The position numbers and the translations under genes were made by a program. From the NCBI RefSeq assembly GCF_012985465.1, contig NZ_JAAQWN010000003.1:124001-188000 (forward strand): a stretch of DNA of 64,000 nt, read 5' to 3'. Each line of letters begins with the position of its first letter. Within the stretch, counting starts at the first letter, position 1. This document shows positions 10,481-21,702 of the stretch, piece by piece. The notes under the pieces were generated by a model. That model was not told where the DNA came from. It made no database searches and worked only from the letters and a program-made list of their open reading frames with translations. The stretch is from Pseudomonas sp. WS 5079 (GTDB taxonomy: Bacteria; Pseudomonadota; Gammaproteobacteria; Pseudomonadales; Pseudomonadaceae).

Positions 10481-10864
10481 CTATAGGACAGCGAAGGTGC
10501 CTTGTGCTTTTGCGACGAGTCTTTCGTCCTGATACACCTCGGCCTCGACCACCAGCGTGCGCCGGCCGGGGTGGATGACCCGGGCGGTACACAGCACGTC
10601 ACCGTCGGACACGGCACGGATGTAATTGATTTTGCACTCGATGGTCGCACTCTGCTGGTCGAAACCATGGGCGCTGGAACAGGCCAGCCCCATGGCAATG
10701 TCCACCAGGCTGAAAATCGCCCCGCCATGGAGCTTGCCCGCGCGGTTGCGCAGTTGCGGCTCAAGGCTCAGGGCAACCTCGGCAACGCCCTGGTCCAGGC
10801 GTTGCAGGCGGCAGCCGAGCAGTTCGCTGAAAGCGCTGTGGGTCAGGCCGGCTGGCAGCTCCAT
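10481..10864 (-). CDS. PaaI-type hotdog thioesterase
   Basis: A 127-residue single-domain hotdog protein. The motif RAGKLHGGAIFSLVDIAMG is the HGG signature of PaaI / 4HBT acyl-CoA thioesterases, in which the asparagine or aspartate partner acts on the thioester. Its ATG overlaps the stop of tex by one base, so it is coupled to tex in a two-gene operon. The substrate cannot be read from sequence. The tex-thioesterase pairing recurs in Pseudomonas, as far as I recall, but a shared function is not obvious. Confidence 0.82.
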   Translation of the reverse strand: MELPAGLTHSAFSELLGCRLQRLDQGVAEVALSLEPQLRNRAGKLHGGAIFSLVDIAMGLACSSAHGFDQQSATIECKINYIRAVSDGDVLCTARVIHPGRRTLVVEAEVYQDERLVAKAQGTFAVL

Positions 10865-13200
10865 CAGCGTTTTTTCAGTTGCTTGGCGTTGGCGAACAAC
10901 GAAGCCATGGCGTTGTTGGCCGGGGCTGCGGTGGCGGTTTCCTTGCGCGGTGCAGTGTTTTCAGAGCGGTTTTGCGACTGGCGCGGCGCTGAACCTGGGC
11001 GTGCGCCACGGGCACCGTCGATTTTCTCGCCGGGGGTATCGCTCATACGCATCGACAGACCCACGCGTTTGCGCGGGATATCGACTTCCATGACCTTGAC
11101 CTTCACCACATCCCCGGCTTTCACCGCCTCACGCGGATCCTTGATGAACTTCTCCGAAAGCGCAGAAATATGCACCAAACCGTCCTGATGCACGCCGATG
11201 TCCACAAACGCACCGAAGTTGGTCACGTTGGTCACCACGCCTTCGAGGATCATCCCCAACTGCAGGTCCTTGAGGTCTTCGACGCCTTCCTGGAACTCGG
11301 CGGTCTTGAACTCAGGACGCGGGTCGCGACCGGGTTTTTCCAGCTCTTGCAGGATGTCGGTGATGGTCGGCACGCCGAAGGTTTCGTCGGTGTACTTCTT
11401 TGGATCCAGGCGCTTGAGGAACCCGGCGTCACCGATCAGCGAACGGATATCGCGGTCGGTTTCAGCGGCAATGCGTTGCACCAGCGGGTAGGCTTCCGGG
11501 TGGACCGCCGAGGCGTCCAGCGGGTTGTCACCGTTCATCACGCGCAGGAAGCCTGCGGCCTGTTCGAAGGTTTTTTCGCCAAGGCGTGCAACTTTTTTCA
11601 GTGCCGCTCGGGTCTTGAACGCGCCGTTTTCATCACGATGGGTGACGATATTCTGCGCCAGGGTGGAGTTGAGGCCGGAAATCCGCGCAAGCAAGGCGAC
11701 CGAGGCGGTGTTCACGTCGACGCCGACCTTGTTCACACAGTCTTCCACTACTGCATCCAGGCCGCGCGCCAGTTTCAGCTGCGACACATCGTGCTGGTAC
11801 TGGCCGACGCCGATGGATTTAGGGTCGATCTTCACCAGTTCGGCCAGTGGATCCTGCAGGCGGCGCGCGATGGACACTGCGCCACGGATCGACACATCGA
11901 GGTCCGGGAATTCCTTGGAGGCCAACTCCGACGCCGAGTACACCGAAGCGCCCGCTTCGGAGACCATGACCTTGGTCATTTTCATGCCTGGGTATTTTTT
12001 GATCAGCTCCAGGGCCAGCTTGTCGGTTTCTCGGCTGGCGGTGCCGTTGCCGATGGCGATCAGGTCTACCGCGTGCTTGGCGCACAGGGCGGCCAGGATG
12101 GCGATGGTCTGGTCCCACTTGTTGTGGGGCACGTGCGGGTACACGGTGGCGTGGTCCAGCAGCTTGCCGGTGGCGTCGACCACGGCGACCTTGCAACCGG
12201 TACGCAGGCCCGGGTCCAGGCCCAGGGTCGCGCGCGGGCCGGCCGGCGCGGCGAGTAGCAGGTCGTGCAGGTTATGGGCGAATACGTTGATCGCCTCGGT
12301 CTCGGCGCCGTCGCGCAGTTCGCCCAGCAGGTCGGTTTCCAGGTGGGTGTAGAGCTTGACCTTCCAGGTCCAGCGCACGACTTCACCGAGCCATTTGTCC
12401 GCAGGACGATTCTGATTCTGGATGCCGAATTGTTGGCCAATCATGCCTTCGCACGGGTGCATGGTGCCCGGCAGTTCGTCGCCGACTTTCAGCGCGGAGC
12501 TGAGAATACCTTCGTTGCGCCCGCGGAAAATGGCGAGGGCGCGGTGGGACGGCATGCTCTTGAGCGGTTCGTCGTGCTCGAAGTAATCGCGGAACTTGGC
12601 GCCTTCTTCCTCTTTGCCGGCGATCACGCGGGCGCTGAGGGTGGCTTCCTGTTTCAGGTAGTTACGCAGTTTTTCCAGCAGGTTGGCGTCTTCGGCGAAG
12701 CGCTCCATGAGGATGTACTTGGCGCCTTCGAGGGCCGCCTTGACGTCGGCCACGCCTTTTTCGCTATCGACAAAGCGCGCAGCTTCGGTTTCCGGGGCCA
12801 GGGACGGGTCGTTGAACAGGCCGTCTGCCAGTTCGCCGAGGCCGGCTTCCAGGGCGATCTGGCCCTTGGTGCGGCGCTTCTGCTTGTACGGCAGGTACAG
12901 GTCTTCGAGGCGGGTCTTGGTGTCGGCGAGCTTGATGTCGCGTTCGAGTTGCGGGGTCAGCTTGCCCTGCTCCTGGATGCTGGCGAGGATGCTGACACGC
13001 CGTTCGTCGAGTTCTCGCAGGTAGCGCAGGCGTTCTTCCAGATGCCGCAGCTGGATATCATCGAGGCTGCCGGTCACTTCTTTACGGTAACGGGCGATGA
13101 AGGGCACCGTGGAGCCTTCATCCAGTAGAGCGACGGCCGCTTCGACCTGTTGTGGGCGTACACCGAGTTCCTCGGCGATGCGGCTGTTGATGCTGTCCAT
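10864..13200 (-). CDS. tex: Transcription accessory RNA-binding protein Tex
   Basis: A cytoplasmic nucleic-acid-binding protein homologous to eukaryotic Spt6; 778 residues as expected. In order: Tex N-terminal helical region ([19 protein letters not shown]), a YqgF/RNase H-like domain ([18 protein letters not shown]) near residue 330, helix-hairpin-helix segments around 500-560 ([24 protein letters not shown]), and an S1 RNA-binding domain around 645-720 ([21 protein letters not shown]). The tail is basic and low in complexity. The ATG at 13200 has AGGTGG upstream; a 45-codon in-frame extension is not family-like. The gene is yhgF in E. coli, where it also neighbours ompR. Confidence 0.95.
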   Translation of the reverse strand: MDSINSRIAEELGVRPQQVEAAVALLDEGSTVPFIARYRKEVTGSLDDIQLRHLEERLRYLRELDERRVSILASIQEQGKLTPQLERDIKLADTKTRLEDLYLPYKQKRRTKGQIALEAGLGELADGLFNDPSLAPETEAARFVDSEKGVADVKAALEGAKYILMERFAEDANLLEKLRNYLKQEATLSARVIAGKEEEGAKFRDYFEHDEPLKSMPSHRALAIFRGRNEGILSSALKVGDELPGTMHPCEGMIGQQFGIQNQNRPADKWLGEVVRWTWKVKLYTHLETDLLGELRDGAETEAINVFAHNLHDLLLAAPAGPRATLGLDPGLRTGCKVAVVDATGKLLDHATVYPHVPHNKWDQTIAILAALCAKHAVDLIAIGNGTASRETDKLALELIKKYPGMKMTKVMVSEAGASVYSASELASKEFPDLDVSIRGAVSIARRLQDPLAELVKIDPKSIGVGQYQHDVSQLKLARGLDAVVEDCVNKVGVDVNTASVALLARISGLNSTLAQNIVTHRDENGAFKTRAALKKVARLGEKTFEQAAGFLRVMNGDNPLDASAVHPEAYPLVQRIAAETDRDIRSLIGDAGFLKRLDPKKYTDETFGVPTITDILQELEKPGRDPRPEFKTAEFQEGVEDLKDLQLGMILEGVVTNVTNFGAFVDIGVHQDGLVHISALSEKFIKDPREAVKAGDVVKVKVMEVDIPRKRVGLSMRMSDTPGEKIDGARGARPGSAPRQSQNRSENTAPRKETATAAPANNAMASLFANAKQLKKR

Positions 13201-13535
13201 AAAACCACCTGAAATTCTTGAAAGCAGTGTGCAGGCCCGCAAAACAAGGCCCTGCGCGGCTGGTTGAGCGGCCCGACTGGCGCCGCTGCCTGGGTCAAGA
13301 GGCAGCCTATTGACCCTCGAAATCGAAAAAGTCACGACTAGCAGATGAAAAAAACACCAGGCCGGCCTTGGTATTGCCCGGCACTGAGGCGCGGCATTAT
13401 AACCAGCGATCCGTCCTTGGGGGGATTGCGCCAGGAGCAGGCGTACTGGTGGTTGGAGAAAAATCTGCTAACAATGCGTACCGTGCGTATAACGGCAGCT
13501 AAGCCATAATGCGCGCCAGATAAGAGGAGCATCCA
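13201..13535. other. Divergent tex / ompR intergenic region
   Basis: A 335-bp gap between divergent genes that must hold both promoters. The ompR ribosome site is gaggag at about 13524-13529. I see no REP, strong operator or small gene in it. Confidence 0.6.
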
Positions 13536-14276
13536 ATGAGCAGCACTGCACAAACTGCTGAAGGCGAAAAAATTCTCATCGTTGATGACGATCCGGGGCT
13601 GAGCAGCCTGCTGGAGCGGTTCTTCACCTCCAAGGGCTACCGTGCCCGCGCGGTGCCGAACACCGAGCAGATGGACCGCCTGCTGGGGCGCGAGGTCTTC
13701 AACCTGGTCGTACTCGACCTGATGTTGCCCGGTGAAGACGGCCTGACCGCCTGCAAGCGCCTGCGCAGCACCAACAACCAGATTCCGATCATCATGCTGA
13801 CCGCCAAGGGCGATGAACTGAGCCGGATCAAGGGCCTGGAACTGGGCGCCGACGATTACCTGGCCAAGCCGTTCAACCCCGACGAGCTGATGGCGCGGGT
13901 CAAGGCTGTATTGCGTCGCCAGGCGGCTCCGGTTCCGGGCGCTCCAGGCAGCGAAGACGAAAGCGTGACCTTTGGTGACTACGAGCTGTCGCTGGCCACC
14001 CGTGAGCTCAAGCGTGGCGAAGAAGTCCACATGCTCACCACGGGCGAATTCGCGGTACTCAAGGCGCTGGTGATGAACGCTCGCCAACCGCTGACCCGTG
14101 ACAAGCTGATGAACCTGGCCCGTGGTCGTGAATGGGACGCCCTGGAGCGCTCCATCGATGTGCAGATTTCCCGTCTGCGCCGGATGATCGAGCCGGACCC
14201 GTCCAAGCCGCGTTATATCCAGACAGTGTGGGGCGTGGGTTACGTGTTTGTGCCGGATGGCACGGCAACCAAGTAA
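13536..14276 (+). CDS. ompR: Osmolarity response regulator OmpR
   Basis: DNA-binding response regulator of the OmpR/PhoB class, 246 residues. The receiver domain has the acidic pair in IVDDDPG, the phosphorylation site Asp61 (LVVLDLMLPGEDG) and the conserved lysine in YLAKPFNPDEL. The winged-helix domain follows from about residue 145 (LTTGEFAVLKALV, SIDVQISRLRRMIE, IQTVWGVGYVF). It is the partner of EnvZ, which starts 116 bp downstream. The unusually long gap leaves room for a weak promoter of its own. Confidence 0.95.
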   Translation: MSSTAQTAEGEKILIVDDDPGLSSLLERFFTSKGYRARAVPNTEQMDRLLGREVFNLVVLDLMLPGEDGLTACKRLRSTNNQIPIIMLTAKGDELSRIKGLELGADDYLAKPFNPDELMARVKAVLRRQAAPVPGAPGSEDESVTFGDYELSLATRELKRGEEVHMLTTGEFAVLKALVMNARQPLTRDKLMNLARGREWDALERSIDVQISRLRRMIEPDPSKPRYIQTVWGVGYVFVPDGTATK

Positions 14277-14392
14277 CCGATGATTTGCACATGCGGGTAT
14301 TCCGGAGTTCGATCCCAGCGGGTCGGCCGGATGCCCGGCGTCTGCAATTCTGCGAGCGTGGCTCGCTCTTGCCAGGTGTCTAGCTGTCTTCT

Positions 14393-15706
14393 ATGAAAAC
14401 CCCGCTGTGGTTCCCGCAAAGTTTCTTCTCCCGCACCCTTTGGCTGGTGCTGATCGTCGTGCTGTTTTCCAAGGCGCTGACCCTCGTTTACCTGCTGATG
14501 AACGAAGACGTGTTGGTAGACCGCCAGTACAGTCACGGTGTTGCGCTGACGTTGCGTGCCTACTGGGCTGCCGACCCGGAGAATCGTGAAAAAATCGCCA
14601 AGGCGGCAACTTTGACTCGCGTGGTGGGTGCGGGCGTGCCGGAGGGCGAACAGCATTGGCCCTACAGCGAGATCTATCAGCGCCAGATGCAGGCCGAATT
14701 GGGTGAAGATACTGAGGTGCGGCTGCGCATGCATGTTTCGCCAGCCTTGTGGGTGCGAGCCCCGAGCCTGGGGGATGGATGGCTGAAAGTGCCGTTGTAT
14801 CCCCACCCGCTGCGGGGTCAGAAGATCTGGAACGTGCTCGGTTGGTTCCTGGCCATTGGCTTGCTTTCCACTGCGTCGGCCTGGATCTTCGTGCGTCAGC
14901 TCAACCAGCCACTCAAGCGCCTGGTATTTGCGGCCAGGCAATTGGGGCAGGGTCGCAGCGTGCGCCTGCCGATCAGCGACACTCCCAGCGAAATGACCGA
15001 GGTCTACAGCGCGTTCAACCAGATGGCCGAGGATGTCGAACAGGCCGGTCGTGAGCGTGAGCTGATGCTGGCCGGGGTTTCACACGACCTGCGCACGCCG
15101 CTGACACGTTTGCGTCTGTCCCTGGAGTTGATGGGCAACCATACCGACCTAACCGATGACATGGTCCGTGATATCGAAGACATGGATGCGATTCTCGACC
15201 AGTTCCTCGCGTTTATCCGCGATGGTCGTGACGAGGTGGTGGAAGAGGTGGACCTGACCGACCTGGTCCGCGAGGTCGTGGCGCCCTACAACCAGAATGG
15301 CGAGCAGGTGCACATGCGCCTGGAGCCGATCCAGCCCTTTGCGTTGCGCCGGGTCTCGATGAAGCGCCTGCTGAACAACCTGATCGGCAACGCCTTGCAT
15401 CACGCGGGCACCGAGGTGGAAGTCGCCGCCTATGTGTCGGGTGACACCAATGCGCCTTATGTGGTGCTGAGTGTCATGGACCGTGGCGCCGGGATCGATC
15501 CGGCAGAGCTGGAAGGCATTTTCAACCCCTTTACCCGCGGTGATCGTGCCCGTGGTGGCAAAGGCACCGGCCTGGGCCTGGCGATTGTGCGGCGGATTGC
15601 TTCGATGCATGGTGGCAATGTCGAACTGCGTAACCGTGCCGATGGCGGGTTGGAAGCGCGAGTGCGCTTGCCATTGGGGCTGATGCTGCCAAGAGATGCG
15701 GTCTAA
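14393..15706 (+). CDS. envZ: Osmosensor histidine kinase EnvZ
   Basis: Inner-membrane sensor kinase of the OmpR system, 437 residues. One helix lies at about 16-36, a periplasmic segment to about 145, a second helix at about 148-167, then HAMP (RQLNQPLKRLV). The phosphoacceptor is His231 (AGVSHDLRTPLTRLRL), followed by the ATP-binding domain with N, G1 and G2 boxes (LLNNLIGNALHHAG, VMDRGAGIDP, GKGTGLGLAIVRRI). The protein phosphorylates and dephosphorylates OmpR in response to osmotic or membrane signals. Confidence 0.95.
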   Translation: MKTPLWFPQSFFSRTLWLVLIVVLFSKALTLVYLLMNEDVLVDRQYSHGVALTLRAYWAADPENREKIAKAATLTRVVGAGVPEGEQHWPYSEIYQRQMQAELGEDTEVRLRMHVSPALWVRAPSLGDGWLKVPLYPHPLRGQKIWNVLGWFLAIGLLSTASAWIFVRQLNQPLKRLVFAARQLGQGRSVRLPISDTPSEMTEVYSAFNQMAEDVEQAGRERELMLAGVSHDLRTPLTRLRLSLELMGNHTDLTDDMVRDIEDMDAILDQFLAFIRDGRDEVVEEVDLTDLVREVVAPYNQNGEQVHMRLEPIQPFALRRVSMKRLLNNLIGNALHHAGTEVEVAAYVSGDTNAPYVVLSVMDRGAGIDPAELEGIFNPFTRGDRARGGKGTGLGLAIVRRIASMHGGNVELRNRADGGLEARVRLPLGLMLPRDAV

Positions 15707-15724
15707 GCCACGACGAAAATCAAA

Positions 15725-15805
15725 TGTGGGAGCTGGTTTGCCTGCGAAAAAACTAACAGTGATGTTGAATGTTAGTCAGTCATCGCAGGCAAGCCGGCTC
15801 CCACA
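15725..15805. repeat. REPIN, diverged copy
   Basis: Arms tgtgggagctggtttgcctg and the near-complement caggcaagccggctcccaca surround a short spacer between converging envZ and rimK. The two arms differ, so this copy has begun to decay. Confidence 0.85.
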
Positions 15806-15834
15806 CTGGTTTGTGTTGCCTTAAAGGGAGTATT

Positions 15835-16740
15835 TCAGCCCTTGCCTTTGGTACGGGTCATGTTCGGCCCGCTGTTCTTCTCCAGATGCTGAATGATGAT
15901 CCCCGCCACATCCTTGTTGGTGGTGGTTTCAATCCCTTCCAGGCCCGGTGAAGAGTTCACTTCCATCACCAGTGGCCCGTGGTTCGAGCGCAGGATATCC
16001 ACGCCCGCCACACTCAAGCCCATGACCTTGGCTGCACGCAGGGCGGTCATGCGTTCTTCCGGAGTAATCTTGATCAGGCTGGCGCTGCCGCCTCGGTGCA
16101 GGTTGGAGCGAAATTCTCCCGGCTTGGCCTGGCGTTTCATCGCCGCAATCACCTTGTCCCCCACCACGAAGCAGCGGATATCGGCACCGCCGGCCTCCTT
16201 GATGTACTCCTGGACCATGATGTTCTGCTTCAGGCCCATGAACGCCTCGATCACCGACTCTGCCGCCGTGGCGGTTTCACACAGCACCACGCCAATGCCC
16301 TGGGTGCCTTCCAGTACCTTGATCACCAATGGGGCACCGTTGACCATCTCGATCAGGTCGGGAATGTCATCGGGGGAATGGGCAAAGCCAGTCACTGGCA
16401 AGCCGATGCCCCGGCGCGACAGCAATTGCAGGGAGCGCAGCTTGTCCCGGGAACGGGCAATGGCCACCGATTCGTTGAGTGGAAACACCCCCATCATTTC
16501 AAACTGGCGCAGTACCGCGCAGCCGTAGAAGGTCACCGAGGCACCGATACGCGGGATCACCGCGTCGAAGCCTTCCAGTGGTTTGCCCCGGTAGTGGATC
16601 TGCGGCTTATGACTGGCAATGTTCATATAGGCGCGCAACGTATCGATCACCACCATCTCATGGCCCCGTTCGGTGCCGGCCTCGACCAGACGACGGGTGG
16701 AATACAGACGCGGGTTACGCGACAGCACAGCGATCTTCAT
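15835..16740 (-). CDS. rimK: Ribosomal protein S6 modification enzyme RimK
   Basis: ATP-grasp ligase that adds glutamates to the C-terminus of ribosomal protein S6; 301 residues, the family length. Visible are the N-terminal [18 protein letters not shown], the ATP-grasp core [16 protein letters not shown], the [16 protein letters not shown] loop and the metal-binding [14 protein letters not shown]. The ATG overlaps the rimB stop by four bases, so rimB-rimK is one transcript. In fluorescent pseudomonads RimK affects the proteome and motility through S6 glutamylation. Confidence 0.93.
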   Translation of the reverse strand: MKIAVLSRNPRLYSTRRLVEAGTERGHEMVVIDTLRAYMNIASHKPQIHYRGKPLEGFDAVIPRIGASVTFYGCAVLRQFEMMGVFPLNESVAIARSRDKLRSLQLLSRRGIGLPVTGFAHSPDDIPDLIEMVNGAPLVIKVLEGTQGIGVVLCETATAAESVIEAFMGLKQNIMVQEYIKEAGGADIRCFVVGDKVIAAMKRQAKPGEFRSNLHRGGSASLIKITPEERMTALRAAKVMGLSVAGVDILRSNHGPLVMEVNSSPGLEGIETTTNKDVAGIIIQHLEKNSGPNMTRTKGKG

Positions 16741-17219
16741 GCAACACCTGTGGCAGCAATAGTAGAGACCGGGAACACCGGCTTGTCTTGAACGTACTTG
16801 AGCCCCGGGTTGACCACCAACTGGCCGTCGATCAGGGCTTTGGAACCTAGCAACAGGCGGTAACGCATGGTCTTGCGGCAAGCCAGGGTGAACTCCACCC
16901 GCCATACCCGATCACCCAGGGCCAGGGTGGTGCTGATGACGTAGCGCACCTGCGCCTGGCCGTTGGAGCTTTTAATGGTTTTCATCGCCACCAGCGGCGC
17001 TTCACAGCGCCGGTGACGCAGTTGCACCACGCTGCCCAGGTGGGCGGTGAAACGCACCCACTTTTCACCGTCACGCTCAAAAGGCTCGATCTCGGTGGCA
17101 TGCAGGCTGGAGGTACTGGCCCCGGTGTCGATCTTCGCGCGCAGGCCCGCCACTCCCAGATCGGGCAGTGCCACCCATTCACGCAGACCGACAACGGTCA
17201 AATGGTCAAATGTCTTCAA
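16737..17219 (-). CDS. rimB: Retropepsin-like protease RimB
   Basis: A 160-residue single-domain protein of the RimK-associated aspartic-protease-like family. The signature [13 protein letters not shown] carries the catalytic-type Asp31, and a retropepsin-like beta fold continues to [10 protein letters not shown]. Translation probably begins at a TTG ([15 protein letters not shown]); a TTG three codons earlier is possible, and neither has a strong ribosome site. It precedes and overlaps rimK by 4 bp. The expected role is processing linked to S6 glutamylation. I do not see a convincing rimA upstream. Confidence 0.82.
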   Translation of the reverse strand: MKTFDHLTVVGLREWVALPDLGVAGLRAKIDTGASTSSLHATEIEPFERDGEKWVRFTAHLGSVVQLRHRRCEAPLVAMKTIKSSNGQAQVRYVISTTLALGDRVWRVEFTLACRKTMRYRLLLGSKALIDGQLVVNPGLKYVQDKPVFPVSTIAATGVA

Positions 17220-17501
17220 TATGAACAACCGGCAATCAGAAATGTTTCGACGTCACACGACACTAGCGTCCAACTGCTCACAGATTGTGACAACCCAGGA
17301 ACGTTGACGAGCGCTTGGCGCCGAATTCGCGGTATTCACGCAGAATATTCACCAAATGGCGACAGATATCTTCACGCCACAAAAAACCACGGCTGAGGGG
17401 AAACTGCCTGACAGCTGGCGTATCTTAGGTGAGCCTTGGCGTTTGTGCGTCGAAGGGCTTCGACTGTTAAGTTGCGACATTTTTCAGAGCGAGGAATTCA
17501 A

Positions 17502-17909
17502 GTGGCTCAAAAGCAGGAAGAGGACGAAAAAGTCCGTTTGGACAAGTGGCTGTGGGCTGCACGTTTCTACAAGACCCGGGCCTTGGCCAAGGCCGCCATC
17601 GAGAGCGGCAAGGTGCATTGCCGTGGCGAACGCTGCAAGCCAGGCAAGGAGCCGCGTGTGGGTGACGAGTTGCAGATCCGCGTCGGGTTTGATGAAAAAA
17701 CCGTGTTGGTCGAGGCGCTTTCCGTCGTTCGCCGTGGCGCACCCGAAGCCCAGGCACTGTACACCGAGACACCTGCCAGTATTGCCAAGCGCGAGAATGC
17801 GGCGGCCATGCGCAAGGCCGGAGCCTTGGGCATGAGCACCGATGGCAAGCCCAGCAAGAAACAGCGCCGCGACCTGTTCAAGTTTCGCGGCAGCGGCAAT
17901 GACGATTGA
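17502..17909 (+). CDS. hslR: Heat-shock RNA-binding protein Hsp15
   Basis: A 135-residue S4-domain protein that binds stalled 50S subunits carrying nascent peptidyl-tRNA. The S4 motif is RLDKWLWAARFYKTRALAKAAIESGKV near the N-terminus. The C-terminal third is basic (KKQRRDLFKF). I chose the GTG start (MAQKQEEDEKVRLDK) because GAGG lies seven bases upstream; an earlier ATG adds a non-family tail. In E. coli it is directly followed by hslO; here a PAP2 gene on the other strand separates the two. Confidence 0.93.
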   Translation: MAQKQEEDEKVRLDKWLWAARFYKTRALAKAAIESGKVHCRGERCKPGKEPRVGDELQIRVGFDEKTVLVEALSVVRRGAPEAQALYTETPASIAKRENAAAMRKAGALGMSTDGKPSKKQRRDLFKFRGSGNDD

Positions 17910-17924
17910 ATATCGGTTATCTGC

Positions 17925-18008
17925 TGTAGGAACTGGCTTGCCAGCAATGGCGGTTGCAACAGTTGCAGTGCCGTCGAGGGGCTCTTCGCCGGCAAGCCGG
18001 CTCCTACA
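17925..18008. repeat. REPIN, tgtaggaactgg class
   Basis: Inverted pair tgtaggaactggcttgccagc ... gccggcaagccggctcctaca between the converging hslR and PAP2 genes. The arms are partly mismatched. Confidence 0.8.
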
Positions 18009-18010
18009 GG

Positions 18011-18811
18011 TCAGGCGTTGCGGATCACGCTCAAGCGATTGATCACAGGTACTCGTTGCAACAACCCGAATAACGGTGCGGTCACGCGCAGCAGCCAACC
18101 CGACACCTTCGCCGCAAACGGCGTGTAATAACCCCAGCCCAGCGCCAACAATGCCAGCAGCACACCGCCGATATAGTCGTCCTGCCCCCAGTGTGCACCC
18201 GCCACCAGGCGCGGCATCATGAACAGCAGCGCCAGGGCCCAGATCAGCACAACCTGGCCAACGCGCTTGGCAAACACGCTCATGAACATCCCCCAGATCA
18301 GCAGCACCGAAGCATGATCACCGGGGAAGCTCTGGCTGGAGCGATCCTTCAATTCCCAGGTTTTTTCCAGGTCAGGGAAGTAATCGCTCATGTGGATCGC
18401 CCCGCTGATCACCATTGACGGGCTGTTGTGCTGCCAGCCCATCTGCGCCGCGAGCTTGGAAAACAGCATGCGGATAAACAGCAGCAACAGCAGAATCGCG
18501 AGGAAGCCGAAAAACGCCTGGCGCACTTCAATCGCCTTGAATAACCATTCGCCGCGAATCAGCAGCATCAGCAGGATCACCCCGACCACCGCATCAAAGG
18601 GGCGCAGGCTGGCGATCGCCCATACATGCAGCCAGGCCGGGTTGCTGGCCAGTGGGTCGTTGAGCAGATGAAACAGCCATTCGTCGAATATCACGCAAAG
18701 CATCTGGCCCGCGGGCCATAGCCAAAAACACAGCAGCCCCAGAGCGAATAAATTGCACAAGGCCAATCGCCCGAGGTTCCACTTGGCTTGGAACAAACCC
18801 GGATTGTTCAT
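18011..18811 (-). CDS. PAP2-family membrane phosphatase
   Basis: Integral membrane protein of 266 residues with about six helices. Two of the PAP2 catalytic motifs are clear: [16 protein letters not shown] (motif 2, histidine in the P-G-D-H form) and [17 protein letters not shown] (motif 3, Arg, His and Asp). Motif 1 may be the [10 protein letters not shown] stretch. Such enzymes remove or transfer phosphates on lipid A, undecaprenyl or phosphatidyl lipids at the periplasmic face. The exact substrate is unknown; an LpxT-like lipid A role is possible. It diverges from hslO. Confidence 0.8.
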   Translation of the reverse strand: MNNPGLFQAKWNLGRLALCNLFALGLLCFWLWPAGQMLCVIFDEWLFHLLNDPLASNPAWLHVWAIASLRPFDAVVGVILLMLLIRGEWLFKAIEVRQAFFGFLAILLLLLFIRMLFSKLAAQMGWQHNSPSMVISGAIHMSDYFPDLEKTWELKDRSSQSFPGDHASVLLIWGMFMSVFAKRVGQVVLIWALALLFMMPRLVAGAHWGQDDYIGGVLLALLALGWGYYTPFAAKVSGWLLRVTAPLFGLLQRVPVINRLSVIRNA

Positions 18812-18937
18812 AAACTGTTTCCTCTTCGCTCTAAACTCTCTTCACCTATCAGAAGAAAATCGCACCAAATTGGTGCTAAAGCGCATAATTTTAGAAACAT
18901 TGTCATCACTTTGTCATCAATTCAGATACCCAGACCT

Positions 18938-19840
18938 ATGACTGATCTACCGGATACCGACTTCACCCAACGTTTCCTCTTTGACGACAACGACGCGCGT
19001 GGCGAACTGGTTGCCCTGGAGCGCAGCTATGCCGAAGTCCTTGCCAAGCACCCCTATCCGGAGCCGGTCGCGCAGTTGCTCGGCGAACTGATGGCCGCCG
19101 CGTCGCTGCTGGTGGGCACCATGAAGTTCGATGGCTTGCTGATTCTCCAGGCCCGTTCCGAAGGCCCGGTGCCCATGCTGATGATCGAGTGCTCCAGCAA
19201 CCGCGAAATCCGTGGCCTGGCCCGGTATGACGCAGACCGGATCCCGGCGGACGCGACCCTGGCCGACCTGATGCCCGACGGCGTGCTGGCGTTGACCATC
19301 GACCCGACCGTTGGCCAGCGTTACCAGGGCATTGTCGACCTGGACGGTGAAACCCTGTCCGACTGCTTCACCAACTATTTCGTCATGTCCCAGCAAGTGG
19401 GCACCCGCTTCTGGCTCAACGCGGACGGCAAGCGTGCCCGTGGCCTGCTGTTGCAACAGCTGCCGGCGGACCGTATCAAGGATGAGGATGAGCGCGAAGA
19501 GAGCTGGCGCGGTCTGACCGCCCTGGCCGGTACCCTGACCGCTGAAGAGCTGCTGGGCCTGGACAACGAAACCATCCTGCACCGCCTTTACCACGAAGAA
19601 GAAGTGCGCCTGTTCGATGCGCAATCGTTGCGTTTCCACTGCAGCTGTTCCCGCGAGCGTTCGGGCAATGCCCTGGTGAGCCTGGGCTTGGAAGATGCGC
19701 AAAACCTGGCGGTGGAGCACGGCGGCAGAATCGAGATCGATTGCCAGTTCTGCAACCAGCGCTACCTGTTCGACGCTGCCGATATCGGCCAATTGTTCGC
19801 TGGCGCTGGCGTTGACACCCCTTCGGGCACCCACCACTAA
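18938..19840 (+). CDS. hslO: Redox-regulated chaperone Hsp33
   Basis: A 300-residue cytoplasmic holdase activated by oxidation. The N-terminal dimer and substrate-binding domain runs from [17 protein letters not shown]. The C-terminal zinc site is visible as a CSC pair (FHCSCSRER) and CQFC near residues 236 and 270, giving the four cysteines that bind zinc when reduced. The ATG at 18938 gives [15 protein letters not shown], the usual Pseudomonas start; an open extension of 50 codons upstream is unlike the family. pckA follows, as in E. coli. Confidence 0.94.
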   Translation: MTDLPDTDFTQRFLFDDNDARGELVALERSYAEVLAKHPYPEPVAQLLGELMAAASLLVGTMKFDGLLILQARSEGPVPMLMIECSSNREIRGLARYDADRIPADATLADLMPDGVLALTIDPTVGQRYQGIVDLDGETLSDCFTNYFVMSQQVGTRFWLNADGKRARGLLLQQLPADRIKDEDEREESWRGLTALAGTLTAEELLGLDNETILHRLYHEEEVRLFDAQSLRFHCSCSRERSGNALVSLGLEDAQNLAVEHGGRIEIDCQFCNQRYLFDAADIGQLFAGAGVDTPSGTHH

Positions 19841-20019
19841 AACGTTTAAGCACAGGTAAATCACCTGACAAACGCCGGATTAGAGGTGTTCTGACGGGAG
19901 GGCCCTACTCTTTTTGGGCTTTTCTGGCATAATCCGGCCCACTTTTTTCGCGGTAGTAGTGCGCAACTTTCTACTACAAAACGTTTGGAGCACTCGGCCA
20001 TAGGCCGACGGGGAACCTC

Positions 20020-21561
20020 ATGACGCAAGCCAATAACGCCGTATACACCGATCTGAGTGTTGACGATCTGGTCAAAGAAGCCCTGCAGCGCGGTGAAGGC
20101 GTGCTTGCCGATACTGGCGCGCTGGTCGTAGAAACCGGTCACCGTACCGGTCGTTCGCCGGTCGATCGTTTCATCGTTGAAGAGCCGTCCACCCAGGCTG
20201 CCATTGCCTGGGGCCCGATCAACCGCAAGTTCCCGGCCGACAAGTTCGATGCCCTGTGGGCTCGCGTCGAGGCTTTCAACAACGCGCAAGAGCATTTCGT
20301 TTCCCACGTGCATGTAGGTTCTGCCGAAGAGCATTACCTGGCCGTGAAAATGACCACCCAGACTGCCTGGCAGAACCTATTCGGTCGCTGCCTGTTCATC
20401 AACCCGGCCCAGTACAACCCGGCCGGGCGTGAAGAGTGGCAAGTGCTCAACGTTGCCAACTTTGAATGCGTCCCTGAGCGTGACGGCACCAACTCCGATG
20501 GTTGCGTGATCCTCAACTTCGCCCAGAAAAAAGTCCTGATTGCTGGCATGCGTTACGCCGGCGAGATGAAAAAAGCCATGTTCTCGGTGCAGAACTTCCT
20601 GCTGCCGGCCGCTGACGTGCTGCCAATGCACTGCGCTGCCAACATCGGCGAAGAAGGCGATGTGACCTTGTTCTTCGGTCTGTCGGGCACTGGCAAGACC
20701 ACCCTGTCCGCCGACGAAAGCCGTTACCTGATCGGTGACGACGAACACGGCTGGGGCGAGGGTGTGGTGTTCAATATCGAAGGCGGTTGCTATGCCAAGT
20801 GCATCGACCTGTCCGAGAAAAACGAGCCGGTCATCTGGAAAGCCATCAAGCACGGCGCCGTCCTGGAAAACGTGGTGATCGACGATGCCAAGCACGCCGA
20901 TTACACCAATGTCAGCCTGACCCAGAACAGCCGTGCGGCCTACCCGCTGGAGCACGTTGCCAAGCGTTCCGAGAAGAACCTGGGCGGCGAGCCAAACGCA
21001 GTGATCTTCCTGACCTGCGACCTGACTGGCGTGCTGCCACCGGTGTCGATCCTCAACGAAGAACAGGCGGCCTACCACTTCCTGTCCGGCTACACCGCAC
21101 TGGTGGGCTCGACTGAAATGGGTTCGGGCAGCGGCATCAAGTCGACCTTCTCCACCTGCTTCGGCGCGCCGTTCTTCCCGCGCCCGGCTGGCGAATACGC
21201 AGAGCTGCTGATCAAGCGCATCCGTGGCTTCGGCTCCAAGGTCTACCTGGTCAACACCGGCTGGACCGGCGGCGGCTACGGTGTTGGCAAACGCTTCAAC
21301 ATCCCGACCACCCGTGCGGTGATCGCAGCGATCCAGAGCGGCGCGTTGATCGGTGCGCAAACCGAGCACCTGGACACCATCAACCTCGACGTGCCACTGG
21401 CCGTACCGGGCGTTGAGACCGGCCTGTTGAACCCACGTAACACCTGGGCTGACAAGGCTGCCTACGACGAAGCAGCGAAGGCCCTGGCCGGCCTGTTCGT
21501 CGAGAACTTCAAGAAGTTTGAAGTCAGCGACGCGATCAAGGCAGCGGGTCCGAAGTTGTAA
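20020..21561 (+). CDS. pckA: Phosphoenolpyruvate carboxykinase (ATP)
   Basis: Converts oxaloacetate and ATP to phosphoenolpyruvate, CO2 and ADP, the entry to gluconeogenesis. The 513 residues hold the kinase-1a loop [16 protein letters not shown] from Gly220, the metal-binding stretch [10 protein letters not shown], and the oxaloacetate-binding [12 protein letters not shown] near residue 45. The 179-bp upstream gap contains promoter sequence but I recognise no operator. A strong terminator follows the stop, so it is transcribed alone. Confidence 0.96.
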   Translation: MTQANNAVYTDLSVDDLVKEALQRGEGVLADTGALVVETGHRTGRSPVDRFIVEEPSTQAAIAWGPINRKFPADKFDALWARVEAFNNAQEHFVSHVHVGSAEEHYLAVKMTTQTAWQNLFGRCLFINPAQYNPAGREEWQVLNVANFECVPERDGTNSDGCVILNFAQKKVLIAGMRYAGEMKKAMFSVQNFLLPAADVLPMHCAANIGEEGDVTLFFGLSGTGKTTLSADESRYLIGDDEHGWGEGVVFNIEGGCYAKCIDLSEKNEPVIWKAIKHGAVLENVVIDDAKHADYTNVSLTQNSRAAYPLEHVAKRSEKNLGGEPNAVIFLTCDLTGVLPPVSILNEEQAAYHFLSGYTALVGSTEMGSGSGIKSTFSTCFGAPFFPRPAGEYAELLIKRIRGFGSKVYLVNTGWTGGGYGVGKRFNIPTTRAVIAAIQSGALIGAQTEHLDTINLDVPLAVPGVETGLLNPRNTWADKAAYDEAAKALAGLFVENFKKFEVSDAIKAAGPKL

Positions 21562-21576
21562 GATTCGGTAGCTGTT

Positions 21577-21606
21577 AAAAAGCCGCCCCTAGTGGGCGGC
21601 TTTTTT
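21577..21606 (+). terminator. Rho-independent terminator of pckA
   Basis: The stem agccgccc / gggcggct with loop ctagt is preceded by A-run and followed by tttttt, 15 bp after the pckA stop. Confidence 0.92.
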
Positions 21607-21702
21607 GTGCGCGAAACAGTTTTGTAGGAACCCGGCTTGCGGGCGAAGAGCCTGAGAACAAAGCGGTGCACCAGTCATCCCACATTAATTCCCCAGCGCT
21701 CT

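Noticed and set aside
17340..17480. Possible rimA gene upstream of rimB on the minus strand
   Set aside because: The only candidate frame is 43 codons with no ribosome site or convincing composition.
19895..19925. Weak hairpin after hslO as a terminator
   Set aside because: Only four pairs in the stem with a long loop; too weak to annotate.
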